A DNA stretch of 5,330 nucleotides, taken from Variovorax sp. GTDB taxonomy: Bacteria > Pseudomonadota > Gammaproteobacteria > Burkholderiales > Burkholderiaceae_C. The stretch is from assembly GCA_028292835.1 (NCBI GenBank), contig JAQGLP010000269.1, positions 1 to 5,330 on the forward strand, written 5' to 3'. Made by a program: the position numbers and the translations under genes. The notes below the pieces were generated by a model. That model was not told the DNA's origin, made no database searches, and saw only the letters and a program-made list of their open reading frames with translations. This document shows, in pieces, positions 1 through 5,330 of this stretch; within the stretch, counting starts at the first letter, position 1, and every line of letters starts with the position of its first letter.

Positions 1-844
1 TCGACGCCGTGATCACACTGCGCTCGCTGACGCGCGACGCCACCAGCGGCAGCACGATCCGCACGCCCGCCGCCGCCACCGCGAAGGCGCCCAGGATGGA
101 ACCGATCATCGAGGCGCTCAGGCCGCGTTCATGGCCCAGGATCGGCAGCACGAAGGTGTGCACATCCCACGAGGCCGACTGCAGCCAGTTGACGAACAGC
201 AGACGCCGGAACAAGGGCTCCTTCAGCAGGTCCCAGGCGCGCGGCCGGGGGCCGTCGGCGGGCGGACGGGTGTTGGGGAGTTCCGCCGTGCCGCGCGCGA
301 GCAGCCAGCACGCGAGCGGCAGCAGGGCGAGCAGCAGGAACGCGGCGCGGTAGCCCGTCAGGTCGCCGGCGGCGCGCCCGGCGTGGTCGATCAGCAGCCC
401 GGCGGCGAACGGCCCGACGAAGTTGGCCGCGGCCGGCGCAATCGCCAGCCAGCTGAACGCCTGCTTCAATTGCGTCGGGCCGGCGGCGGCGCGCCCGACG
501 TGGCGCTGCAGCGCGATGATCGCGATGCCGGTGGCGCCGCCCGTGAGCAGCGCGGCCAGGCACAGTACCGCGAACACCGGCAGCGCCGCCGCCAGTCCGG
601 CCCCCCCGGCCGCGGCCGTCACCGCGATCAGCAGCGGCCGCTTGAGCCCGTGGCGGTCGGCGAAGCGTCCGGCCGGCAGCGCCAAGAACACCTGCGTCAG
701 CGCGAACAGCGCCAGCAGCACGCCGACCGCCGCCGCGCTGTGGCCCTCGCGCAGCGCCAGCAGCGGCGCGGCCAGCCGCGTGCCGGTCATGGCAGCGTGC
801 AGGCAGACCTGCGCGGCGATCAGGCGAAGCAGCTCGCGGGTCAT
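1..844 (-). CDS. MFS transporter, N-terminal 281 residues (cut by left window edge)
   Basis: This is an inner-membrane secondary transporter of the major facilitator superfamily; its substrate cannot be told from the sequence. The frame stays open from the ATG at 844 to base 1 and begins MTRELLRLIAAQ. Hydrophobic segments are visible at roughly residues 5-28, 38-58, 71-90, 91-112, 129-150, 166-183, 215-235 and 242-265, so about eight of the usual twelve helices lie in the window. The loop after helix 2 carries GRFADRHGLKRP (59-70), a good match to MFS motif A (G-x-L-a-D-r-x-G-r-k). A polar loop rich in Pro and Arg at about 184-205 fits the central cytoplasmic loop. The ATG has no clear Shine-Dalgarno sequence. 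A GTG five codons upstream (859) is possible, but the ATG starts directly at the first helix. The gene follows rmuC after 112 bp. Family assignment is firm; an efflux or metabolite-uptake role would be a guess. Confidence 0.93.
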   Translation of the reverse strand, partial: MTRELLRLIAAQVCLHAAMTGTRLAAPLLALREGHSAAAVGVLLALFALTQVFLALPAGRFADRHGLKRPLLIAVTAAAGGAGLAAALPVFAVLCLAALLTGGATGIAIIALQRHVGRAAAGPTQLKQAFSWLAIAPAAANFVGPFAAGLLIDHAGRAAGDLTGYRAAFLLLALLPLACWLLARGTAELPNTRPPADGPRPRAWDLLKEPLFRRLLFVNWLQSASWDVHTFVLPILGHERGLSASMIGSILGAFAVAAAGVRIVLPLVASRVSERSVITAS

Positions 845-960
845 GGCCGGCCGGACCACGTCGCGGCCGTTGCAACGCGAAGCATTTGTGGGTCGAAACC
901 GGCCGCGGCGCCCGGACTGCGAGCGCTTGCAGCCATGGATTCGATAGCAATACGGATCAT
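841..960 (-). other. 39-codon open frame bridging rmuC and the MFS gene; probably not a gene
   Basis: This open frame starts MIRIAIESMAAS. Its ATG (960-958) overlaps the rmuC stop as ATGA, and its TGA (843-841) overlaps the MFS start as ATGA. Such four-base overlaps are typical of translational coupling, so ribosomes could in principle pass from rmuC through this frame to the MFS start. Against a real gene: there is no Shine-Dalgarno sequence before the ATG, the product has no recognisable domain, the same frame is already open far back inside rmuC, and much of it is made of the intergenic repeat at 896-952. I list it because nothing else here is coding, not because I believe it makes a functional protein. 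Confidence 0.15.
896..952. repeat. Degenerate copy of a dispersed Comamonadaceae intergenic repeat
   Basis: Between the rmuC stop and the MFS start, the plus strand reads, with gaps, GGCC..GGCGCC...GAGCGCTTGCAGC.AT..ATT.GATAGCAAT. From memory, many Comamonadaceae intergenic regions carry a short element of this layout: GGCC, then TAGCGCTT, a short loop, AAGCGC, TGCAGCTAT, a few A/T bases, ATAGCAAT. Here both paired parts survive in worn form: GCGC/GCGC around 908-926, and GCCAT/ATAGC around 932-948. An almost perfect 16-bp palindrome, CTGCGAGCGCTTGCAG, lies at 917-932, with one mismatched pair. The normally AT-rich positions have mostly become G or C. The element has no coding capacity of its own; its function is unknown to me. 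Exact ends are uncertain by several bases. Confidence 0.6.
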
Positions 961-2312
961 GCGGTCAGGTCGTCGTCGGCCTCGACGGCAGGCAGGAGGG
1001 CCTGTGCCTCGACCTCGGGCAGCGCCTCGACGCTCTTGAGCGCGCGGCGCATCTGGCGCTGGCGCGTGTCGGCCTTGTCGAGCGTGTCCGACGCCTTGGC
1101 GACCTGCTCCCTGGCGCGCTCGACCCATTCGCCGAAGCGGTTGAACTCGGTCTTGACGGCGCCCAGCACCTTCCAGACCTCGGAGGCCTGGCGTTCCAGC
1201 GCCATCGTGCGGAATCCCAGGTGCAGGCTGTTGAGCATGGCCAGCAGCGTGGTCGGACCGGCCAGCGTCACGCGGTGCTGGCGCTGCACGGCGTCCATCA
1301 GACCCGGGCGGCGCAGCACCTCGGCATACAGGCTCTCGACCGGCAGGAACAGGATCGCGAAGTCGGTGGTGTGCGGCGCCGCGAGGTAGTTCTCGGCGAT
1401 CGATTTGGCCTCGGTGCGGATGCGCGCCTCCAGGGCCTTGCCGGCCAGCTCGACCGCCGGCGCGTCGGCACGCTCGTGGGCGTCGAGCAGGCGCTCGTAG
1501 TCGTCGCGCGGAAACTTGGCGTCCACCGGCAGCCACACCGGCGCGCCGTCGTCGCTGCGCCCGGGAAAGCGCACCGCGAAATCGACGCGTTGGCCGCTGC
1601 GCGGCTTGGTCTCGACCTGCTTGCCGTACTGCTCGGCCGTGAGCACCTGTTCGAGCAGCGCCTCCAGCTGCACCTCGCCGAAGATGCCGCGCGTCTTGAC
1701 ATTGGTCAGCACGCGCTGGAGGCTGCCGACGCCGATCGCCAGCGACTGCATTTCGCCCAGCCCCTTGTGCACCTGGTCGAGCCGGTCGGCCACCTGCTTG
1801 AAGCTTTCGCCCAGGCGCGCCTCCAGCGTGGTCTGGAGCTTCTCGTCGACCGTGCGGCGCATCTCGTCGAGCTTGGTGCTGTTGCTCTGCTGCAGTTGCG
1901 CGAGCTGGGCCTCCATCGTCTGGCGGACCTCGGCCAAGCGCCGCGCGTTCGATTCGGCCAGGCCCTGGAGTTGGGTGGCCAGGGTGTCGGCCAGCGACTT
2001 CTGCAGCAGGGAAAGCTGCTGCGCGAAGGCATCGAACTGCGCGTTCTGCGTGCGCGTCGCCTCGGCGCCCTGCTGCACCAGCGCGGCCTGGAAGCTCGCG
2101 AGGTTGTGCCCCAGTTCCTGGCGCGCGGCGCGTGACGACTCGCCCAGTTCCTGGCGCAACTCGCGCGCGGTGCGCTCCCCCGCGGAGACCACGGCCCCCA
2201 GCAACTCGGCATGCCGCGCGTCCGGTGGCGGCTGGCGCAGCAGCAGCCAGGCAAGGAGGGCGAGGTTGACGGCCGCAAGGGCCAGGAGAAGCCAGAATCC
2301 CAAATCGGTCAC
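957..2312 (-). CDS. rmuC: DNA recombination protein RmuC
   Basis: RmuC family proteins limit inversions at short inverted repeats in E. coli; a nuclease-like activity has been predicted from the fold, but the mechanism is not settled. With the GTG at 2312 the protein has 451 residues, a usual length for the family. It has one N-terminal membrane helix (about 5-25), then a long Gln/Glu/Arg/Ala-rich coiled coil (about 32-190), then the RmuC domain. The domain shows TRGIFGEVQLEALLEQVL (207-224) and DFAVRFPG followed by LPVDAKFP (244-268). Glu213/Glu217, Asp244 and Asp264-Ala-Lys266 sit where a PD-(D/E)XK-type site is expected. The tail is acidic (ending ADDDLTA). An upstream ATG at 2384 would overlap the dehydrogenase by 56 bases and add a charged stretch before the membrane helix, so I reject it. 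A GTG at 2318 is an alternative giving two more residues. The gene starts 16 bp after the dehydrogenase stop. Confidence 0.95.
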   Translation of the reverse strand: MTDLGFWLLLALAAVNLALLAWLLLRQPPPDARHAELLGAVVSAGERTARELRQELGESSRAARQELGHNLASFQAALVQQGAEATRTQNAQFDAFAQQLSLLQKSLADTLATQLQGLAESNARRLAEVRQTMEAQLAQLQQSNSTKLDEMRRTVDEKLQTTLEARLGESFKQVADRLDQVHKGLGEMQSLAIGVGSLQRVLTNVKTRGIFGEVQLEALLEQVLTAEQYGKQVETKPRSGQRVDFAVRFPGRSDDGAPVWLPVDAKFPRDDYERLLDAHERADAPAVELAGKALEARIRTEAKSIAENYLAAPHTTDFAILFLPVESLYAEVLRRPGLMDAVQRQHRVTLAGPTTLLAMLNSLHLGFRTMALERQASEVWKVLGAVKTEFNRFGEWVERAREQVAKASDTLDKADTRQRQMRRALKSVEALPEVEAQALLPAVEADDDLTA

Positions 2313-2319
2313 GGACACG

Positions 2320-2329
2320 CCCTGCTCTC
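2320..2329 (-). promoter_or_regulatory. Ribosome binding site of rmuC
   Basis: On the minus strand GAGAGCAGGG lies directly at the end of the dehydrogenase stop codon. AGCAGGG ends seven bases before the GTG at 2312, a good spacing. The GAGAG half lies six bases before the other candidate GTG at 2318. The site therefore supports a GTG start for rmuC downstream of the dehydrogenase and argues against the longer ATG form. It is the only clear Shine-Dalgarno sequence before any gene start in this window. Confidence 0.6.
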
Positions 2330-3315
2330 TATTTTGTAGCGCCCTGCGCAGGCAGGACGGGCGTGATCGGCCCTTTTCCTTCAAAAAACGAAACCAGGTT
2401 GTCGGCCGCCAGCTCGGCCATGGCGCGGCGCGTCGGGATCGTCGCGCTGGCGATGTGCGGCGTCAGCACCACGTTCGGCACCGTGAGAAGCGCCGGGAGC
2501 ACCGTGGGCTCGCCCTCGAACACGTCGAGGCCGGCGGCGGCGATCGTCCCGTTGCGCAGTGCCTCGGCCAGCGCCGCGTCGTCCACGATGCCGCCGCGCG
2601 CGATGTTGACCAGCGTGGCGGTCGGCTTCATCTGCGCCAGCTCGGCCGCCCCGATGGCGTGGTGCGACGACGGCGAATACGGCAGCACCAGCACCAGGTG
2701 GTCGGCTGACTTCAGCAGCTCTTCCTTGCCGACGTAGCGCGCCCTGCACTCGGCTTCGAGCGCCGGGTCGAGCCGCGAACGGTTGTGGTAGATCACGTTC
2801 ATGCCGAAGCCCAGCGCGCCGCGCCTGGCGATGCCCTGCCCGATGCGGCCCATGCCCAGGATGCCCAGCGTCGCGCCGTGGATCTCGGCGCCGGCAAACA
2901 TGTCGTAGCGCCATTTCTTCCACTCACCGCGGCGCAGGAAGTGCTCGCTCTCGGTGATGCGGCGCGCCGTGGCCATCAGCAGCGCGAAGCCGAAGTCGGC
3001 GGTGGTCTCGGTCAGCACGTCGGGCGCGTTGGTCGCGGTGACGCCGTGGCGCGCCATCGCGTCGACGTCGAAGTTGTTGTAGCCCACGGCCATGTTGGCG
3101 CAGATCTTCAGGTCCGGGCAGGCCGCCAGCAGCGCCTCGTCGATCCGGACGCTGCCGGTGGTGAAGGCGCCCTGCTTGCCCTGCAGCCGCCGGATCAGTT
3201 CGGCCGGGCTCCACTCGGCGTCGTCCTGGTTGGACTCGACCTCGAAGTGGCGCTGGAGCCGCGCAATGGTCTCCGGGAACACGGCGCAGGTGATGAGAAC
3301 GTGCGGTTTGGACAT
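2329..3315 (-). CDS. D-2-hydroxyacid dehydrogenase, glyoxylate/hydroxypyruvate reductase (D-glycerate dehydrogenase) type
   Basis: This cytoplasmic enzyme is expected to reduce a 2-oxoacid such as glyoxylate or hydroxypyruvate to the D-2-hydroxyacid with NAD(P)H. The 328 residues match the family's usual length. The substrate domain is formed by both ends; the Rossmann domain lies at about 100-290 with GMGRIG (154-159) as dinucleotide-binding loop. The catalytic triad is visible: Arg240 in NIARGGIVDD, Glu269 in DVFEGEP, and His287 in TPHIAS. The active-site loop MAVGYNNFD (75-83) is also typical. After the second Rossmann strand the sequence is HNRSR (177-181), with no acidic residue, which suggests NADPH rather than NADH preference. 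Closest in type to GhrB or GRHPR-like proteins; the exact substrate is inferred. The ATG follows the antiporter stop by 21 bp and has no Shine-Dalgarno sequence. A bounded T-rich patch near the 3' end encodes LVSFFEGKG. Confidence 0.95.
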   Translation of the reverse strand: MSKPHVLITCAVFPETIARLQRHFEVESNQDDAEWSPAELIRRLQGKQGAFTTGSVRIDEALLAACPDLKICANMAVGYNNFDVDAMARHGVTATNAPDVLTETTADFGFALLMATARRITESEHFLRRGEWKKWRYDMFAGAEIHGATLGILGMGRIGQGIARRGALGFGMNVIYHNRSRLDPALEAECRARYVGKEELLKSADHLVLVLPYSPSSHHAIGAAELAQMKPTATLVNIARGGIVDDAALAEALRNGTIAAAGLDVFEGEPTVLPALLTVPNVVLTPHIASATIPTRRAMAELAADNLVSFFEGKGPITPVLPAQGATK

Positions 3316-3336
3316 GGCGGTGGCGGGTTGGAAGGT

Positions 3337-4815
3337 CTATCGGAAGAAAACGAAGGAAACGAGAACGAACAGCGGCATCAGGCAAACGAGCGACCATCCC
3401 ATGTAGCCGAAGAACCCGGGCATGCGCACCCCCCGGCTCTCGGCGATGGCCTTGACCATCAGGTTGGGCGCGTTGCCGAGGTACGTGTTGGCGCCCATGA
3501 AGACGGCACCGGCCGAGATGGCGGCCAGCGTGGGCGCCAGCGGGGTCATCAGTGCCTGCGGGTCGCCGCCGGCGGTGTTGAAGAACACCAGGTAGGTCGG
3601 CGCATTGTCCAGGAAGGAGCTCAGCAGGCCGGTGGCCCAGAAGTACATCGCCGCGTCGGGCGTGCCGTCGGGGCGCGTCACGGCGGCCACGAGGGCGCCG
3701 AACGGCCCCTGCGTGCCGGCCTTGAGCATCGCGATGACCGGGATGAGGGTCAGGAAGATGCCCGCGAACAGCTTGGCCACCTCGGCCATCGGCGCCCAGC
3801 CGAACTGGTTGTCCGCATGCACCCGGGACGGGGTGAGCCTGAGCGACAGCAGCGTGATCGCGACCAGCCCCGCATCGCGCGCCAGGCCCGGCAGGCCGAC
3901 GCTGGTGCCGTAAATGTCGAGCGCCACCGGCGACTTCCAGAAGCCGCTCAGGAGGACCAGCGCCACCACCGCGCCGAGCAGCCAGAAATTGGCCGCGCCG
4001 TCGAAGCCCAGGCGGCGCGTGTCGGGCGTTGGGTCGACCGGCAGCGTGCCTTCCCTCCTGTAGAACCAGCGGTCCAGCAGGAACAGCAGGGCCAACAGCG
4101 CGCCGACGACCAGCAGCGTCTCGGGCAGGATGTTCTTCAGGGTCCAGAAGAAGTCCACGCCCTTCAGGAACCCCAGGAACAGCGGCGGGTCGCCCAGCGG
4201 CGTGAGCGAGCCGCCCGCGTTCGACACGATGAAGATGAAGAACACCACCACGTGCGTCTTGTGCCGGCGGTTGTCGTTGGCGCGGATCAGCGGGCGGATC
4301 AGCAGCATCGAGGCGCCGGTGGTGCCCATCAGGCTGGCCAGCACGCCACCGATCGCGACCAGGCCCGTGTTAAGCGCCGGGCTGCCGTGCAGGTTGCCGC
4401 GGATGTGGATGCCGCCGGCCACCGTGAACAGCGCGGTCAGCAAAATGACGAAGGGCAGGTATTCCGCCAGCAGCGCGTGCACCAGCTCGGCGCCGGCCGT
4501 GCCGGGGCCCATCACCAGCGCGAAAGGCAGCAGGAAAGCCAGCGCCCAGCCGGCCGACACCTTGCCGTGGTGGTGGTGCCAGAACACCGGCGCCGCCAGC
4601 GGCATGAGCGCGATCGACAGCAGCAGGCCGGCGAACGGCACCCCCCACAGCGGCGACAGCCGGGCGCCGTCGAACTCGGCCGCGGCCACGGTACCGGGGC
4701 ACAGCATCCATGCCAGCGCCATGGGCCAAAGGGCTGGGGCCGGCACCCGGCATCGGGAACCCGGGCGAGCCTTCAAACCGGCCAGGGACGCCTGCACCTC
4801 AGGGCACGGCCGCAT
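3337..4815 (-). CDS. Sodium:proton antiporter-like membrane protein (ion transporter superfamily, NhaD/CitMHS type)
   Basis: This is a polytopic inner-membrane protein that resembles proteins annotated as sodium:proton antiporters or citrate-transporter-like in betaproteobacteria. Counting from the ATG at 4815 (492 residues), a signal-peptide-like segment runs to about residue 46 (TVAAAEF), followed by some ten or more hydrophobic segments. Conserved polar stretches inside the membrane part are SNAGGSLTPLGDPPLFLGFL (198-217), FLDNAPTYLVFFN (401-413) and GANTYLGNAPNLMVKAIAE (441-459); the last two resemble the paired half-site motifs of the ion transporter superfamily. A run of four histidines (80-83) lies in a loop. 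The start is uncertain: the ATG at 4815 overlaps pncB by 17 bases, residues 1-31 look weakly coding, and an ATG at 4722 gives 461 residues starting MALAWMLCPG. None has a Shine-Dalgarno sequence. The transported ion is inferred, not shown. Confidence 0.9.
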   Translation of the reverse strand: MRPCPEVQASLAGLKARPGSRCRVPAPALWPMALAWMLCPGTVAAAEFDGARLSPLWGVPFAGLLLSIALMPLAAPVFWHHHHGKVSAGWALAFLLPFALVMGPGTAGAELVHALLAEYLPFVILLTALFTVAGGIHIRGNLHGSPALNTGLVAIGGVLASLMGTTGASMLLIRPLIRANDNRRHKTHVVVFFIFIVSNAGGSLTPLGDPPLFLGFLKGVDFFWTLKNILPETLLVVGALLALLFLLDRWFYRREGTLPVDPTPDTRRLGFDGAANFWLLGAVVALVLLSGFWKSPVALDIYGTSVGLPGLARDAGLVAITLLSLRLTPSRVHADNQFGWAPMAEVAKLFAGIFLTLIPVIAMLKAGTQGPFGALVAAVTRPDGTPDAAMYFWATGLLSSFLDNAPTYLVFFNTAGGDPQALMTPLAPTLAAISAGAVFMGANTYLGNAPNLMVKAIAESRGVRMPGFFGYMGWSLVCLMPLFVLVSFVFFR

Positions 4816-5330
4816 GAGCCGGCGTCAGGGCCGGGGGGGCAATCTCGAAGACCTGGCGCAGGTAGGCCAGGTACTTCTCGTCGTTGCACATGCTCTTGGA
4901 GGGCGTGTCGGACAGCTTGGCCACCGGCTGGCCGTTGCAGCGCACCATCTTGATGACGATCTGCAGCGGTTCGTAGCCGAGGTCGTTGGTCAGGTTGGTG
5001 CCGATGCCGAAGGCCAGCTGGCAGCGGCCGCGAAAGCGCTGGTACAGCTCGATGGTGCGCGGCACCGTCAGGCCGTCGCTGAAGATCAGCGTCTTGGTGA
5101 GCGGATCGACCCGGTTGGCGATGTAGTGCGCCAGCATGCGCTCGCCCCACTGGAACGGGTCGCCGCTGTCATGCCGCGCGCCGTCGAAGAGCTTGCAGAA
5201 ATACATGTCGAAGTCGCGCAGGAAGGCGTCCATGCCGTAGACGTCGCTGAGCGCGATGCCCAGGTCGCCACGGTATTCCTTGGCCCAGGACTCGAAGCCG
5301 AAGACCTGGCTGTCGCGCAGCCGCGGGCCA
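4799..5330 (-). CDS. pncB: Nicotinate phosphoribosyltransferase, C-terminal 176 residues (cut by right window edge)
   Basis: PncB makes nicotinate mononucleotide from nicotinate and PRPP, with ATP hydrolysis, in the Preiss-Handler salvage route to NAD in the cytoplasm. The window holds 176 residues, somewhat less than half of a usual protein of about 400. Numbering from the first complete codon, it shows LGIALSDVYGMDAFLRDF (23-40), the hallmark RHDSGDP (52-58) that contacts the phosphoribosyl part, KTLIFSDGL (79-87), FGIGTNLTND (107-116) and VAKLSDTPSKSMCND (136-150). These align by eye with E. coli PncB throughout. The histidine that is phosphorylated during catalysis lies upstream, outside the window. 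The C-terminal tail is short and rich in Ala and Pro, ending AHAAVP. The stop at 4801-4799 lies inside the first possible codons of the antiporter gene, which suggests cotranscription. Confidence 0.96.
   Translation of the reverse strand, partial: GPRLRDSQVFGFESWAKEYRGDLGIALSDVYGMDAFLRDFDMYFCKLFDGARHDSGDPFQWGERMLAHYIANRVDPLTKTLIFSDGLTVPRTIELYQRFRGRCQLAFGIGTNLTNDLGYEPLQIVIKMVRCNGQPVAKLSDTPSKSMCNDEKYLAYLRQVFEIAPPALTPAHAAVP

Noticed and set aside
845..852. The palindrome GGCCGGCC directly upstream of the MFS start.
   Set aside because: Short GC-only palindromes are common by chance in DNA of this composition; nothing else marks it as an operator.
129..950. A 273-codon minus-strand open frame over the MFS region.
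   Set aside because: It is a different frame from the MFS protein, which has transmembrane helices and motif A; this frame gives an Arg/Ala/Gly-rich product without structure.
845..956. A possible promoter for the MFS gene in the rmuC-MFS gap.
   Set aside because: No pair of -35 and -10 like boxes with 16-18 bp spacing could be found; the AT-richer bases belong to the intergenic repeat.
1221..2135. A 304-codon open frame on the plus strand, antisense to rmuC.
   Set aside because: The opposite strand encodes a clear RmuC protein in a conserved frame; the Leu/Gln/Arg-rich antisense product is a result of GC-rich codon use.
2371..2392. A T-rich run on the minus strand near the dehydrogenase 3' end, at first sight like a terminator tail.
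   Set aside because: No GC-rich hairpin precedes it, and it encodes a normal stretch (LVSFFEGKG) of the enzyme, about 50 bases before the stop.
2785..4953. A 722-codon open frame on the plus strand, antisense to the dehydrogenase, the antiporter and the end of pncB.
   Set aside because: The dehydrogenase and antiporter share a frame, and this antisense frame has the same codon boundaries. Stops there would need A in the third position of sense codons, which is rare at this GC. The product is low-complexity, rich in Arg, Gln, Gly, His and Ala, with no domain.
1..5330. Signs of a defence system, prophage, insertion sequence, CRISPR array or other mobile region.
   Set aside because: No transposase, integrase, phage or repeat-spacer pattern is present; codon use and composition are even, and all genes are common chromosomal families.

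Overview
The window looks like ordinary chromosomal sequence from a high-GC betaproteobacterium, most likely a member of the Comamonadaceae (Variovorax, Acidovorax or Ramlibacter type). I infer this from the strong G/C preference at third codon positions, the type of proteins, and a short intergenic repeat (about 896-952) whose layout matches a dispersed repeat I remember from that family. The genus cannot be fixed from the sequence alone.

All five protein genes lie on the minus strand, so transcription runs from high to low coordinates. In that order they are: the 3' part of pncB (nicotinate phosphoribosyltransferase, cut by the right edge); a sodium:proton antiporter-like membrane protein of the ion transporter superfamily; a D-2-hydroxyacid dehydrogenase of the glyoxylate/hydroxypyruvate reductase type; rmuC, a membrane-anchored coiled-coil protein linked to DNA recombination; and the first 281 residues of a major facilitator superfamily (MFS) transporter, cut by the left edge. 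The gaps are very short: an overlap or at most 76 bp between pncB and the antiporter, 21 bp between antiporter and dehydrogenase, and 16 bp between dehydrogenase and rmuC. The only clear intergenic stretch is 112 bp between rmuC and the MFS gene. It holds the repeat and a 39-codon open frame that overlaps both neighbours by ATGA.

The first four genes could form one transcription unit, but their functions do not make an obvious pathway. pncB feeds NAD synthesis and the dehydrogenase uses NAD(P)H; the antiporter and RmuC have no clear link to either. I see no mobile element, CRISPR array, tRNA, rRNA, convincing promoter or intrinsic terminator. No stretch longer than 300 bases lacks a gene. I found no evidence of a new biological system. 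The points most worth a second look are the degenerate intergenic repeat, the doubly overlapping small open frame, and the uncertain antiporter start.
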